64,000 bases of DNA from Microbacterium sp. ABRD28 (GTDB taxonomy: Bacteria; Actinomycetota; Actinomycetes; Actinomycetales; Microbacteriaceae). The notes under the pieces were generated by a model that saw nothing but the letters and a program-made list of their open reading frames with translations, was not told the DNA's origin and ran no database searches. Location of the stretch: positions 3,162,001 to 3,226,000 of the forward strand of contig NZ_CP031015.1 in NCBI RefSeq assembly GCF_003850245.1. Reading direction: 5' to 3'. A program made the position numbers and the translations under genes. This document shows, in pieces, positions 53,604 through 63,687 of this stretch (the stretch's first letter is position 1; every line of letters starts with the position of its first letter).

Positions 53604-55422
53604 GTCTTCGCGCGACACCTCGCCTTCCCGCGCCCGGACGACGTCTGCGGGGTCTCCACCGTCCGCGCCGGAAGAACGCCCCCGCGGGCCCCGCGGTGCG
53701 ATCATGCGGCGACCGCTGCTGTTCACCACCGCGGCCCTCACGGTGACGGCGCTCCATTTCGCCGTGGTGACGGTGTGGCCCGCTTCGCTCCTGGTCACCG
53801 TCCTGTGCCTCGTCGGCGCTTTCGTCTTCGTGCTCCGCCTGCCCGAGGAGCATCCGTGGACGCTCGGGCTCCTGGCGGGCGCCTTCGCCGTCGTCGTGCA
53901 CGGCACGATGATCGTGCTCGAGCAGCTCGCCCGCTTTCCCACCGCGTGGTTGCACGCCGGGTACACCGCACACGTCATGGAGCATCACGACGTGCTCCCG
54001 AGCCTGGGCGCACGCTTCAGCTGGCCGGCGTTCTTCGTCGTCACCGCGTCGGCATTCTCGCCCGCCGGCGATTCCGTGCCCGAGCCGGTGCTGCGGTTCG
54101 CGCCGCTGTTCTTCGTGCTGGCGATGCTTCCTGCGATCCTCGTCATCGCCCGGCGCTGCGTGGTCGTATGGCGCGGATCTTGGCGGGCTCCCTGGCTCGC
54201 GGTGTGGTTCTTCCCCCTCATCGACTGGTTCGGACAGGACTACTTCGCGCCGCAGTCGCTGGCGCTCCTCCTGGGGCTGTCGATCATCGCGATCGTGCTG
54301 ACCCTGTCTGATCGACCACCGACGCTGTGGACGACGCGCGACGGGGTGCTTCGGCGCGGCGGGCTGCTGTGGCCCCGCCGACCCGGAATCCGGGACGCCG
54401 CTCTCGTGCGCGCGCGCATCCCGGATGCACTGCTGCTGGTCGGATCGGTCGTGGTGCTCTGCGCCGCAGTGGCGATGACCCATCAGCTGACACCGTTCGT
54501 GATCGCTGTCCAGCTGGCCGTGCTGTGGTACGCGGGACGCCTCCCGTGGATGCTGCCGGCCTGGATCGTGGGGGTCACCGCCCTCGTCTGGGTCTCGTGG
54601 GGGGCGTCGGATTTCTGGATCCCGTTCATCGCCGACGTCTTCGGCGGAGTCGGCGACCCCGTGGGCAATCTGTCGGCAGGGATCGTCGAGCGCACCGGCG
54701 GCTCCGCCGAGCACCAGACGGTCGTCGCGGTACGACTGGGCTTCACGCTCGCCGTCGTCCTCGCCGCCGCCGGCGGTGTCATCGCGGAATACGTCCGCGA
54801 TCGACGCATCGAGCTGTCGCTGCCGCTCCTGGCCGCCGCCCCGGGCTTCCTCCTGTTCGCCCAGAGTTACGGCGGCGAGGGGGTGCTGCGCGTGATGGTC
54901 TTCGCGACGCCGTTCCTCGCCATGCTCGTCACCAAGCTCTTCATCACCCGGCGCGGACTCGGTCGCGCCGCGGCGGCGGCCGTCGTCATCGTCAGCGTCG
55001 CCTGCGTGCCGCCGTTCCTCGTCGCCCGCTACGGCAACGAGCCGTTCGAGCGCGTGAGGGCCGACGAGATCGCGCTGGCCGGATGCCTGTACGACCGCGC
55101 CCCGGCAGGGTCGACGATCCTGTCGGTGAGCCCTCACCTCGCATGGCAGTTCCGCGACATCGCCGACCACCTGCATCTCTCGGCCAACGAGCGTGTCTTC
55201 GACGCCGAGACCGCCGACGATCTGAGAGCCCGGCTCGAGCAGACCCCCCGACCGAGGTATCTCATCTTCACAGAGCCTCAGCTGCAGTTCGTCGTGCGCT
55301 CTCTGGGCGCCCCGGCCACCTGGCCTACGGCTCTGCAGCGCGAGCTGGCCGCGGATCCCGCAATGACCGTGGTGTGCGAGAACTCCGGCGGAGTCGTGTA
55401 CCGCGTGGGGGGTGCCGGATGA
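53593..55422 (+). CDS. Large polytopic membrane protein, candidate polymerase or GT-C enzyme
   Basis: A 609-residue protein with about 12 hydrophobic segments after a ~35-residue Pro/Ser-rich leader. A loop between helices (YTAHVMEHHDVLPSLGARFSWPAFF) and a C-terminal soluble ~120 residues are present. The overall shape fits Wzy-type polymerases or GT-C glycosyltransferases, but no diagnostic motif was found. An ATG inside at 53704 (MRRPLLF) is an alternative start. Neighbours argue for glycan polymerisation or transfer. Confidence 0.7.
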   Translation: MVLESSRDTSPSRARTTSAGSPPSAPEERPRGPRGAIMRRPLLFTTAALTVTALHFAVVTVWPASLLVTVLCLVGAFVFVLRLPEEHPWTLGLLAGAFAVVVHGTMIVLEQLARFPTAWLHAGYTAHVMEHHDVLPSLGARFSWPAFFVVTASAFSPAGDSVPEPVLRFAPLFFVLAMLPAILVIARRCVVVWRGSWRAPWLAVWFFPLIDWFGQDYFAPQSLALLLGLSIIAIVLTLSDRPPTLWTTRDGVLRRGGLLWPRRPGIRDAALVRARIPDALLLVGSVVVLCAAVAMTHQLTPFVIAVQLAVLWYAGRLPWMLPAWIVGVTALVWVSWGASDFWIPFIADVFGGVGDPVGNLSAGIVERTGGSAEHQTVVAVRLGFTLAVVLAAAGGVIAEYVRDRRIELSLPLLAAAPGFLLFAQSYGGEGVLRVMVFATPFLAMLVTKLFITRRGLGRAAAAAVVIVSVACVPPFLVARYGNEPFERVRADEIALAGCLYDRAPAGSTILSVSPHLAWQFRDIADHLHLSANERVFDAETADDLRARLEQTPRPRYLIFTEPQLQFVVRSLGAPATWPTALQRELAADPAMTVVCENSGGVVYRVGGAG

Positions 55423-55745
55423 TCCGCGAACTGTCCACCGTTTTCCTGCTCGCCTGGGCCCTCGGCGCCGTCGTCCTCTCCGCGAGCGGAGCCGAGGGAG
55501 TCGGCCCCATGCTCGTGGTCGCGCCGTTCACCCTCTTCGGTGCAGGGATGGCCGTCGCCCTCGCGCTGCCCGGCGATCGCCCCGCGGCGCAGACGCTCGT
55601 GCTCGTGGTGGCGCTGGGCCTCGGGACGGCGACTGTCATCGCGCAGGCGCTCCTTCTGGTGGGCCTGTTCCACCCGGCGCTCGTCGTCGGAGTCGTCGCC
55701 GTCGTCGCGTCGGCCGCGCTGGCAGTGCGGGAGGTGTCGCGATGA
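55419..55745 (+). CDS. Small three-helix membrane protein of the glycan operon
   Basis: A 108-residue protein with three or four hydrophobic segments (STVFLLAWALGAVVLSASG, GPMLVVAPFTLFGAGMAVALAL, TLVLVVALGLGTATVIAQALLL, ALVVGVVAVVASAALAV). It overlaps both neighbours by 4 bp, so translation is coupled. No family recognised. Confidence 0.7.
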   Translation: MIRELSTVFLLAWALGAVVLSASGAEGVGPMLVVAPFTLFGAGMAVALALPGDRPAAQTLVLVVALGLGTATVIAQALLLVGLFHPALVVGVVAVVASAALAVREVSR

Positions 55746-55939
55746 GCGAATTCCTCCTCTCCCCCGCCCTCCTCGCCGCGAGCATCTCGGCGGTGGTGCT
55801 CGCGATAATCAGCTGGACGGTCAGCGTCGTCGGGCTCTTCTCCGCACGCACGCGCGTGGCGCTACGCATCGTCGCCGGGGCGGCGATCCTCCTGGCCCTC
55901 GTCGTCATCGCGGCCCGCTTCGTGGTGCTGGGAGGCTGA
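55742..55939 (+). CDS. Small two-helix membrane protein of the glycan operon
   Basis: A 65-residue protein (MSEFLLSPALLAAS...) with two hydrophobic segments, ATGA overlap upstream and a 1-bp gap to the GT4 gene downstream. The tight coupling is the main evidence that it is real. Function unknown. Confidence 0.65.
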   Translation: MSEFLLSPALLAASISAVVLAIISWTVSVVGLFSARTRVALRIVAGAAILLALVVIAARFVVLGG

Positions 55940-55940
55940 C

Positions 55941-57026
55941 ATGCGCATCGTCCACGTGGATCTGGCCACCTCCCCCTCACCGCTCGACGGCATCGGCGCG
56001 GTGGTGACGACCCTCGCCCACGCACAGCGGAAGGCCGGTCATTCGGTCGCGGTGCTCGACGCCGCCTGGCGAGGTGGCGCACCTCTCCCGATCGCGGCGG
56101 TCCGCGTCATCCGCGTGCTGGCACGTCTCCGGCCCGACATCGCGCACTTCCACTCGGTGTATCGTCCGCTGAACGCCGTCGGCGCGATGACGTGCCGACT
56201 GACCCGCACGCCGTTCGTTCTGTCGCCCCACTCGGGGCTCGCACCCGCCGGGCGAGCACGCGACCGGTGGCGCAAGGCGGTGTGGATCCGGCTGTTCGAA
56301 CGCCCGGCGCTGCGGGCGGCGGCACGGGTGGTGTGCCTGTCGGCGGTCGAGGAGCAGGACGTCCGGGCGATCGCGCCGCGCGCGCGGACGACGATCGTGC
56401 GCAACCCGCTGCCGGATGCCCCCGACCATGCGCCCCGGCACACCGGTAGCCGCGCCCTGACTCCGATTGCCGTGACGCTCGCGCGGTTCGACGTGTACCA
56501 GAAGGGCCTGGACCGCGTCGCCGCACTCGCACACGCCCTTCCCGAGTTGCGCTTCGAGGTGCACGGCGAGCTCGACCACAACGACCCCGACCAGGCGCGA
56601 CGGCTGATCGCCGACGCCCCGCGGAACCTCCGCTTCCTCCCGCCGGTGTTCGGCGACGACAAACGACGTCTCCTCGCCCGTGCCGACCTCTACGTGCAGC
56701 TCTCCCGGTGGGAGGGGCAGTCCATCGCGCTGCTCGAGGCGATGACGGCCGGCGTCCCCTGCGTCGTGTCGGAGCCGGTCGCCCGGACGCTGGGACCGGT
56801 CGGTCACGACCTGGTCGTCGCCGTCCCCGACGATCCCGCCGCCCAGGCGCGCGCGGTGCGCGGGCTCATGGCCGCGCGTGAGCGCCGCATCCGGCTGTCG
56901 CGCCAGAGCGCCGCATGGGCGCGGGAGGCGACCGACCCCGCGGCGATCCGCGAACGACTGGACGCCGTCTATACCGCCGCTCGTCGAGCACGCGGTGCAC
57001 GGCCCGCAACCGAGGAGGCGACATGA
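55941..57026 (+). CDS. Family 4 glycosyltransferase
   Basis: A 361-residue GT-B enzyme. The N-terminal domain has GIGAVVTTLAHAQRKAGHSV, HFHSVYRPLN and SPHSGLAP; the C-terminal domain has LARFDVYQKGLDRVAAL and RWEGQSIALLEAMTAGVP (EX7E-type). Donor and acceptor unknown. It overlaps the secreted giant gene as ATGA. Confidence 0.87.
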   Translation: MRIVHVDLATSPSPLDGIGAVVTTLAHAQRKAGHSVAVLDAAWRGGAPLPIAAVRVIRVLARLRPDIAHFHSVYRPLNAVGAMTCRLTRTPFVLSPHSGLAPAGRARDRWRKAVWIRLFERPALRAAARVVCLSAVEEQDVRAIAPRARTTIVRNPLPDAPDHAPRHTGSRALTPIAVTLARFDVYQKGLDRVAALAHALPELRFEVHGELDHNDPDQARRLIADAPRNLRFLPPVFGDDKRRLLARADLYVQLSRWEGQSIALLEAMTAGVPCVVSEPVARTLGPVGHDLVVAVPDDPAAQARAVRGLMAARERRIRLSRQSAAWAREATDPAAIRERLDAVYTAARRARGARPATEEAT

Positions 57027-60000
57027 CCTCGACCACGCCACGCGCAGATCTGCGCGCAGACCTGCACCCGAAGCGGCGGCGCGTCCGCCGTGCCGTGACG
57101 ACCGTGGCGATCACCGCCGTCACCCTCGCCGGTCTCGCCCTGACCGCCACCCTCCCCTCCGCCACCGCCGCGCTCGGAGACCTCCCCCCGGGCTTCGTCG
57201 ACGAGTCGGTGGTGACGGGGCTGCCGTATCCGTCCGCGATCGCCTTCACACCGCAGGACGACATGTTCATCGCCCTGAAGGGCGGCGTCGTGAGGGTGAA
57301 GGGGCCGGACGGCCTCGCCCCTGAGCCGTTCGTCGACATCTCCGAGAGGGTGCATGACAACGACGACCGGGGCCTGCTCGGATTGGCGGTCCATCCCGAT
57401 TTCCCGGCTGAGCCGTACGTCTACCTCCTCTACACCTACGACCCGCCGGGGGTTCTGCTCGATCAGGGGTGGCCGATCCCGGGGCGGGTGAGCCGTCTGG
57501 AGCGGTTCACCGCCGACCCAGCGTTCGACTACCGCCGCGCACTTCCCGATTCGGGCGTCGTGCTGCTCGGCACCGCCAGCACCCGGGAGAACATCGGCAA
57601 TGAGGATGACGGTCGCGACACGTCACGGGTGTCGTGCATGATCGGCGGCACCCTCGAGGGCGAGCCAATCCGCGACTGCCTGGGGTCGGATGAGAACTCC
57701 CACACGATCGGCACGGTCGGCTTCGCGCCCGACGGGTCGCTGTTCGTCACCAACGGCGACGGAGCGAACTACAACGGCCCCGATCCGCGCGCGATCCTCG
57801 CGCAGGACCTCGACTCGCTCTCCGGCAAGGTTCTGCGCATCGATCCCGTCACCGGCGAGGGGCTCCCCGACAATCCCTACTTCCGCGCCGACGACCCCGG
57901 GGCGAATCGCTCGAAGGTGTGGTCGTCGGGACTTCGGAACCCGTTCCGCATGGCGATCCACCCTCAGACCGGTGCCGCCTGGGTCGGGGATGTCGGCTGG
58001 GGCACGTGGGAGGAGATCAACACCGGAAAGGGGGCGAACTTCGGCTGGCCCTGCTACGAGGGTGGACTGGCCGCCGGGTCGGAGGGCATGTCGACGGTGA
58101 GCCGCCGACAGGACACCTATGCCGCCAACACCGGCACCGCGTCGGCCTGCGCGGCCCTCTACGACCGGGGGCTCGAGGCGGTGACCGCGCCGGTGTACAC
58201 CTACGACCACTCCGCGGGCGGCGCCGCGGCCAACGCCGGAGCGTTCTACGAGGGTGAGGCGTATCCGGAGGCGTATCACGGCGCGCTGTTCATCGCCGAT
58301 TACAACCGCCGGTGGATCCGTGCGGTGCACTTCGACGCGCAGGGCGCCGCGAACAACGTCTCCCAGTTCGGCGTCGACACCGGAGCCGGCTCGGGCCCGG
58401 TGCAGGTCGTCGCAGGGCCGGACACGAATATCTACTGGGTGAAGTACGCCAGTGCGGGGGGCGAGATCCGTCGCATCCGTTATCTCGACGCGGATGCCCC
58501 GCCGGTGGCGATCGCGACCGCTTCCGCCACATCGGGGGTCGCACCGCTGGAGGTGGCCTTCTCGTCGCGGTCGTCGTACGACGCCGGCGGCGCGCCGCTG
58601 CGGGTCGCGTGGGATTTCGGAGACGGCTCCCCCGTGTCCGCCGACGTCGAGCCGACGCACGTCTTCACCGAGCCCGGCGCCTACGACGTGCGGTTGACCG
58701 TCACGCAGGACCGGCCGGGAGGGCTGTCGTCGACCACGACCACGCGCGTGACCGCCGGGAACGATCCGCCGCTGGCGGAGGTGGACCCGCTCCTTCCGTC
58801 GCCGTACGCGATCGGCGACGAGCTGGTGTTCCGGGGGCGCGCGTCCACACCTGACGGTCCGATGCCCACCACCGGGCACCGGTGGGAGGTGCGGCAGTGG
58901 CACAACCAGCACAGCCACTTCGGAACCCCCTCGTGGACCGTCGACCCCGCCGATTCCACGGCGACCACCGGTGTCGTCACGGTCGATGAGCACGGTGACG
59001 ACACCTTCTACGAGGTGTGCCTCACCGCCACCTCGCCGTCGGGGCTCACCGACGTCCGCTGCGAGGCGGCGACCCCAGATCGCCTTCCGTACACCGTCGA
59101 GACCGAGCCGGCCGGGCTCGGGGTCATCTACGAGGACGAGGGTCTGCGCATCGACGGGCCCGCCATCATCCGCCCGATCCGCGGGTCGACCCAGACGCTG
59201 ACCGCTCCCCTCGTACAGGCGCGCCGCACCTTCGCGGGGTGGTCGGACGGCGTCGCCGAGGCCTCCCGCACGTTCGTCGCGGGCGAGGGCGCCTCGACCT
59301 TCCGGGCGGTGTACGAGAATCTTCCGCCGGCCGTGGCCATCGAGCTTCCCGGCGTCGCCTCGGGTCCGGCACCGGTGACCGTCGAAGCGGTCGCGCGCGG
59401 GAGCGACCCCGAGGGCGACACCCTCACCTACGAGTGGTTCTTCGACGGCGTCCCGATCGGCACCGATGCGACGCTCGTGACCACCGTCACCGAGCCGGGC
59501 TCTCACACCCTCCGCGTGGTCGCCACCGACTCGCTCGGCGCGACGGGCGACGCCGAGACGACGCTCGTCATCGACGAGCCCGCCGGCGGCGGCGACGAGG
59601 TGTGGCTGTCGCAGCTGCCGCTTCGCGATGTGTCCAACGGCTGGGGTCCGGTGGAGATCGACATGACGAACGGAGAGGATGCCGCCGGAGACGGCGCACC
59701 CATCGTGCTCGCCGGCATCGGGTACTCCTCCGGTCTCGGTGTGCACGCGGCCTCGTCGGTCACCGTCGATGTCCCGGAGGGATGCACGAGGTTCGTCAGC
59801 GCGGTCGGCGTCGACGACACCGTCGGGACGAACGGGTCGGTGACCTTCGAGGTGGGCGGCGCGCAGGGCGCGCTCGTCACCTCCGAGGTGCTCACCGGCG
59901 GCGGCGGCGCGGGAACGGTGGACGTGGATGTCTCCGCCGAGGCCTTCCTCACCCTCGTCGTCACCGACGCCGGCGACAACCCCTGGTGGGACCACGCCGT

Positions 60001-62284
60001 CTGGGCGGGGGCGCGGTTCGTCTGCGGCGACACCGCACCGACTCCGACCCCGACGGCCTCCGAGACCGGGACTCCGACACCCAACCCGACTCCTCCGCCG
60101 GATCCGGCAGAGATGTGGGTGTCGGAGCTCCCGCTCACCGACGCCGCCAACGGGTGGGGGCCGATCGAGCTCGACACCACCAATGGCGAGGACGCTGCGG
60201 GAGACGGGGCGCCGATCGTGCTCGACGGCGTCGAGCACGGACGCGGCCTCGGTGTCCACGCCGCCTCGACCGTGACGCTCGCGGTGCCCGAGGGCTGCAC
60301 CCGCTTCCGGTCCGCCATCGGTGTCGACGACACCGTCGGGCTGAACGGCTCGGTCGTGTTCGAGGTGCTCGCCGACGGAGAGGCCCTGTACTCCTCCTCG
60401 GTGCTGACCGGTCGCGGCGGAGCCGCACAGGTCGATCTCGACGTCGCCGGCGCGGCATCCCTCACTCTGCGCGCGGGCGACGCCGGTGACAACACGTGGT
60501 GGGACCACGCGGTCTGGGCGAGCGCCCGGTTCGCCTGCGGGGGGTCGGGCGGCGGCCCCACGCCGACCCCGACGCCCACGGCCACGCCGACACCCACGGC
60601 CACCCCGACACCCACGCCCACGCCGACACCCACGCCCACGCCGACACCCACGCCCACCCCGACCGGGGGCGACGTCTGGGTCTCCGAGCTGCCGCTGCGC
60701 GACGAGAGCAACGGGTGGGGTCCGATCGAACGTGACACCACCAACGGCGAGGACGGCGCCGGCGACGGCGCCCCGATCGCCCTCGGCGGAACGGCGTACG
60801 AGCGGGGGCTCGGAGTGCACGCCGCCTCGGCGGTGACGGTCGACGTGCCGGCCGGATGCACTCGGCTGGTCAGCGCGATCGGCGTCGACGACACCGTCGG
60901 CGCGAACGGTTCGGTCGTCTTCACCGTCCGAGACGGCGGAGGCACGGTGCTGTTCACCTCCGACACGCTCGTCGGCGGCGGAGCGCCGGGGGCCGTGGAC
61001 GTGGATGTCTCCGGTGCCGGCTCCCTCGTGCTGGAGGTCTCGGACGCCGGCGACAACCCGTGGTGGGACCACGCCGTCTGGGCCGGAGCGCAGCTGCGCT
61101 GCGGCGGCGGGTCGGGAACGCCGAGCCCGACGCCGACGCCCACGCCCACCCCGACGCCCACGCCCACCCCGACCGAGACGCCGACGCCCACTCCGACACC
61201 CACACCGACGCCGACCGGGCCGTTCACCACAGCGGCATCCGTCCCGACCGGACCCTTCACCCACTCGGTGAGCGCGGCTGATCTGAACGGCGACGGCATC
61301 CTCGATCTCGCCGCCGCGGTGGCCGGAGCGAACGCGGTCGCGGTCGCCTTCGGCAACGGAGACGGATCCTTCGGCGGGATGACCTCCTACCCGACGGGAG
61401 CGGGGACCTTCCCGAAGTACGTGGCCGTGTCCGATCTCGACGGCGACGGCATCGACGACCTCGTCACCGCGAATCAGGATTCGCCCGCGGGTGAGGATGT
61501 CACGGTCTTCCGCGGCACCGGAGGCGGCGGCTTCTCGGTGGTCGGCGCCTTCGAGGCGTGCGATCGCACCCACGAGGTCGAGATCGCGGATGCGACGGGC
61601 GACGGGATCCGCGACGTGGTCGCCGCCTGCTGGGGCGGCGATGTGATGGCGGTGCTTCCGGGCGATGGAACGGGCGCCCTCGGCGCTCCGGCATTCTTCC
61701 CGGCCGGCAACGCCGGGCACTCGCTCTCGGCGGCCGACTTCGACGGCGACGGTGACACGGATGTGGCGGTCGCCGCCTACGGCTCCAACCGTGTGATGGT
61801 GCTCCTCGGCGACGGGGCCGGCGGCTTCGCGCCGCCGGTGGAGTACTGGTCGGGCCTCGGGCCGCACAACCTGCAGCGGGGCGACGTCACCGGCGACGGT
61901 GTCGACGATCTCGTCGTGACCGCCGAACTCTCCGACGCGATCGGGGTGCTCCGCGGCCGCGGCGACGGCACCTTCGCCGAGACCGAGTTCCATGCCGTCG
62001 GGCCACGCCCGAAGGCCTCTGTCCTCGCCGACATGAACGGCGACGGCATCGTCGACATCGTCTCGGCCAACACCCACGGCAACTACCCGAACGGCTCGAC
62101 TCCCACGAGCGTGACGCTGTTGCGCGGAACCGGCGGCGGCGCCTTCGCCGCCGGGGAATCCATCCCCGTCTCGCTCACGCCGTTCGCGGTGGCCGCCGGC
62201 GACCTCAACGGCGACGGCCGTCGCGACCTGCTGACCGCGAACTGGCACTCCGGAGACGTGGCGGTGCTCCTCGGCGTTCCCTGA
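57023..62284 (+). CDS. Giant secreted multidomain protein (GSDH-like, PKD, 3x NPCBM-like, VCBS)
   Basis: A 1753-residue protein. A signal/anchor helix (about residues 22-48) is followed by a glucose/sorbosone dehydrogenase-like beta-propeller (about 55-490: RGLLGLAVHPDF, WSSGLRNPFRMA, GDVGWGTWEEIN). A PKD domain (about 495-585), an InlB-type repeat and another PKD-like domain come next. Three NPCBM-like carbohydrate-binding domains begin near 859, 1030 and 1216, each with NGWGP, GLGVHAAS and DAGDN-WWDHAVWA. Thr-Pro linkers and an FG-GAP/VCBS repeat region (1400-1753, DLNGDGILDLAAA) finish it. There is no LPXTG. It closes the glycan operon and probably binds or modifies the exported glycan; that is inference. 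Confidence 0.87.
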   Translation: MTSTTPRADLRADLHPKRRRVRRAVTTVAITAVTLAGLALTATLPSATAALGDLPPGFVDESVVTGLPYPSAIAFTPQDDMFIALKGGVVRVKGPDGLAPEPFVDISERVHDNDDRGLLGLAVHPDFPAEPYVYLLYTYDPPGVLLDQGWPIPGRVSRLERFTADPAFDYRRALPDSGVVLLGTASTRENIGNEDDGRDTSRVSCMIGGTLEGEPIRDCLGSDENSHTIGTVGFAPDGSLFVTNGDGANYNGPDPRAILAQDLDSLSGKVLRIDPVTGEGLPDNPYFRADDPGANRSKVWSSGLRNPFRMAIHPQTGAAWVGDVGWGTWEEINTGKGANFGWPCYEGGLAAGSEGMSTVSRRQDTYAANTGTASACAALYDRGLEAVTAPVYTYDHSAGGAAANAGAFYEGEAYPEAYHGALFIADYNRRWIRAVHFDAQGAANNVSQFGVDTGAGSGPVQVVAGPDTNIYWVKYASAGGEIRRIRYLDADAPPVAIATASATSGVAPLEVAFSSRSSYDAGGAPLRVAWDFGDGSPVSADVEPTHVFTEPGAYDVRLTVTQDRPGGLSSTTTTRVTAGNDPPLAEVDPLLPSPYAIGDELVFRGRASTPDGPMPTTGHRWEVRQWHNQHSHFGTPSWTVDPADSTATTGVVTVDEHGDDTFYEVCLTATSPSGLTDVRCEAATPDRLPYTVETEPAGLGVIYEDEGLRIDGPAIIRPIRGSTQTLTAPLVQARRTFAGWSDGVAEASRTFVAGEGASTFRAVYENLPPAVAIELPGVASGPAPVTVEAVARGSDPEGDTLTYEWFFDGVPIGTDATLVTTVTEPGSHTLRVVATDSLGATGDAETTLVIDEPAGGGDEVWLSQLPLRDVSNGWGPVEIDMTNGEDAAGDGAPIVLAGIGYSSGLGVHAASSVTVDVPEGCTRFVSAVGVDDTVGTNGSVTFEVGGAQGALVTSEVLTGGGGAGTVDVDVSAEAFLTLVVTDAGDNPWWDHAVWAGARFVCGDTAPTPTPTASETGTPTPNPTPPPDPAEMWVSELPLTDAANGWGPIELDTTNGEDAAGDGAPIVLDGVEHGRGLGVHAASTVTLAVPEGCTRFRSAIGVDDTVGLNGSVVFEVLADGEALYSSSVLTGRGGAAQVDLDVAGAASLTLRAGDAGDNTWWDHAVWASARFACGGSGGGPTPTPTPTATPTPTATPTPTPTPTPTPTPTPTPTPTGGDVWVSELPLRDESNGWGPIERDTTNGEDGAGDGAPIALGGTAYERGLGVHAASAVTVDVPAGCTRLVSAIGVDDTVGANGSVVFTVRDGGGTVLFTSDTLVGGGAPGAVDVDVSGAGSLVLEVSDAGDNPWWDHAVWAGAQLRCGGGSGTPSPTPTPTPTPTPTPTPTETPTPTPTPTPTPTGPFTTAASVPTGPFTHSVSAADLNGDGILDLAAAVAGANAVAVAFGNGDGSFGGMTSYPTGAGTFPKYVAVSDLDGDGIDDLVTANQDSPAGEDVTVFRGTGGGGFSVVGAFEACDRTHEVEIADATGDGIRDVVAACWGGDVMAVLPGDGTGALGAPAFFPAGNAGHSLSAADFDGDGDTDVAVAAYGSNRVMVLLGDGAGGFAPPVEYWSGLGPHNLQRGDVTGDGVDDLVVTAELSDAIGVLRGRGDGTFAETEFHAVGPRPKASVLADMNGDGIVDIVSANTHGNYPNGSTPTSVTLLRGTGGGAFAAGESIPVSLTPFAVAAGDLNGDGRRDLLTANWHSGDVAVLLGVP
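60555..60664 (+). repeat. Short tandem repeat coding a Thr-Pro linker
   Basis: CCGACACCCACGCCCACG-type 6/18-bp repeats encode alternating Thr-Pro between the second and third NPCBM-like domains; a similar tract at 61120-61215 precedes the VCBS region. Prone to slippage but in frame. Confidence 0.8.
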
Positions 62285-62288
62285 GTCG

Positions 62289-62308
62289 CCGCCCGGGTAC
62301 GCGGGCGG
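62289..62308 (+). terminator. Weak hairpin after the secreted giant gene
   Basis: CCGCCCG (62289-62295) pairs with CGGGCGG (62302-62308). It directly follows the stop and precedes a TATAGT -10-like box (62312-62317) for the next small gene, so operon end and new promoter are adjacent. Confidence 0.45.
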
Positions 62309-62370
62309 GGCTATAGTTGCGGCACGGTCGTGCGGCGGGTTCGGCGTCGCGGGCCGCGTCGAGGGGTCGG

Positions 62371-62649
62371 ATGAGGGAACTGAAGATCGCCATCAGACAG
62401 CTCGAGCGCGCACACCACCGCTCGCTCCGCTTCGCGCGCCGCGTCGAGGCGCGCGACCCCGAACTCGCCGCGCGCGCCCGCCGGGAGGCGGAAGACCTCG
62501 CGCGCGTGCTGTCGGAGTATCGCCTCCTCGTCACGCTCGAAGGCGCGCCGTCAGCCGAGAGGGCGTCGACCTGGTCGTCCCCCGCTTCCGCCGACCCCGC
62601 GGACGCCGTGCCGGGAGCGGCCGAGCCCGACCGCGACTCCTCGCGGTGA
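62371..62649 (+). CDS. Small helical protein of unknown function
   Basis: A 92-residue protein. Residues 1-50 (MRELKIAIRQLERAHHRSLRF, RREAEDLARVLSEYRLLV) are a charged amphipathic helical pair, then an Ala/Ser/Pro-rich tail. A TATAGT box lies 54 bp upstream. It converges on coaA with 7 bp between stops. No family recognised; coding potential rests on composition and position. Confidence 0.5.
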   Translation: MRELKIAIRQLERAHHRSLRFARRVEARDPELAARARREAEDLARVLSEYRLLVTLEGAPSAERASTWSSPASADPADAVPGAAEPDRDSSR

Positions 62650-62656
62650 CCGCAGA

Positions 62657-63616
62657 TCAGAGCTTGCGCAGCAGCACGCTCTCCACCGCGTGCGACGCCG
62701 CCTTTCGCAGCACGAGTGTCGCGCGGTGCCGGGTGGGCAGCACATTCGCCTCGAGGTTCGGCAGGTTGATGTCGTTCCAGTAGCCGAGCGCGGTGGTCAC
62801 GGCTTCCTCGTCGCTCAGCTCGGCGAAGACGCGGAAGAACGAGTTCGGATCGCTGAACGCCGCATGGCGGAGGGCGAGGAAGCGCTGCACGAACCACGAC
62901 TCGATGTCTTCGGTCTCGGCGTCGACGTAGATCGAGAAGTCGAACAGGTCGCTGACGGCGACGTCATTCGGCGCCGGCGGGGGCTGCAGCACATTCAGCC
63001 CTTCGACGATCACGACGTCGGGGCGGCGCACCGTCACGTGCGCGTCGGGGACGATGTCGTACTTCACGTGCGAGTAGAACGGCGCGCGCGCCTCGACCGC
63101 CCCGCTCTTGACGTCGGTGAGAAACTCCACGAGTGCGCGTCGGTCGTAGGACTCCGGAAAGCCTTTGCGCGCCATCAGCCCGCGGCGCTCCAGCTCGGCG
63201 TTGGGGTGGAGGAAGCCGTCCGTGGTGACGAGCTCCACGCGTGGCGTGCCGGGCCATCGGCTCACCAGTTCCCGCAGCAGGCGTGCGATCGTCGACTTGC
63301 CCACCGCGACCGACCCGGCGACGCCGATGACGAACGGGGTCGTGGTGTCGGCCTCGCCGAGGAACGCGCTCGTCTCGGCGCCGAGGCGCTTGGTGGCCTG
63401 GGCGTAGAGCGACAGCAGCCGGGACAGCGGCAGGTACACCTCGGCGACCTCGGCGATGTCGAGCCGGTCGCCGAGCCCGCGCAGCTGCACGACCTCGGTC
63501 TCGGTGAGGGGCTGCGGGATCCCCGCAGCCATCCGCGCCCAGTCGTCGCGGGCGATCTCCCGGTACAGCGAGAGTGCCAGGTCGGTGGTCGCTTCGTCGA
63601 CAGACATGGCGCTCAT
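62657..63616 (-). CDS. coaA: Type I pantothenate kinase
   Basis: A 319-residue kinase of the prokaryotic type I family. P-loop [12 protein letters not shown] is near residue 98, with [45 protein letters not shown] and [12 protein letters not shown] motifs. It phosphorylates pantothenate, the first step to CoA. ATG 63616 is preferred (GGTGG upstream); ATG 63607 is possible. Confidence 0.95.
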   Translation of the reverse strand: MSAMSVDEATTDLALSLYREIARDDWARMAAGIPQPLTETEVVQLRGLGDRLDIAEVAEVYLPLSRLLSLYAQATKRLGAETSAFLGEADTTTPFVIGVAGSVAVGKSTIARLLRELVSRWPGTPRVELVTTDGFLHPNAELERRGLMARKGFPESYDRRALVEFLTDVKSGAVEARAPFYSHVKYDIVPDAHVTVRRPDVVIVEGLNVLQPPPAPNDVAVSDLFDFSIYVDAETEDIESWFVQRFLALRHAAFSDPNSFFRVFAELSDEEAVTTALGYWNDINLPNLEANVLPTRHRATLVLRKAASHAVESVLLRKL

Positions 63617-63687
63617 CGTAACCACCGGCCGCCCCGATCCTCGGGCGCCGCGGGGTCGGCGGCGTCACAACTTGCGCCGCGCCGCCC

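Noticed and set aside
57623-62248. 1541-codon open frame opposite the secreted giant protein
   Set aside because: Low-complexity Arg/Gly/His composition with no domain, while the plus strand encodes recognisable propeller, NPCBM-like and VCBS domains.
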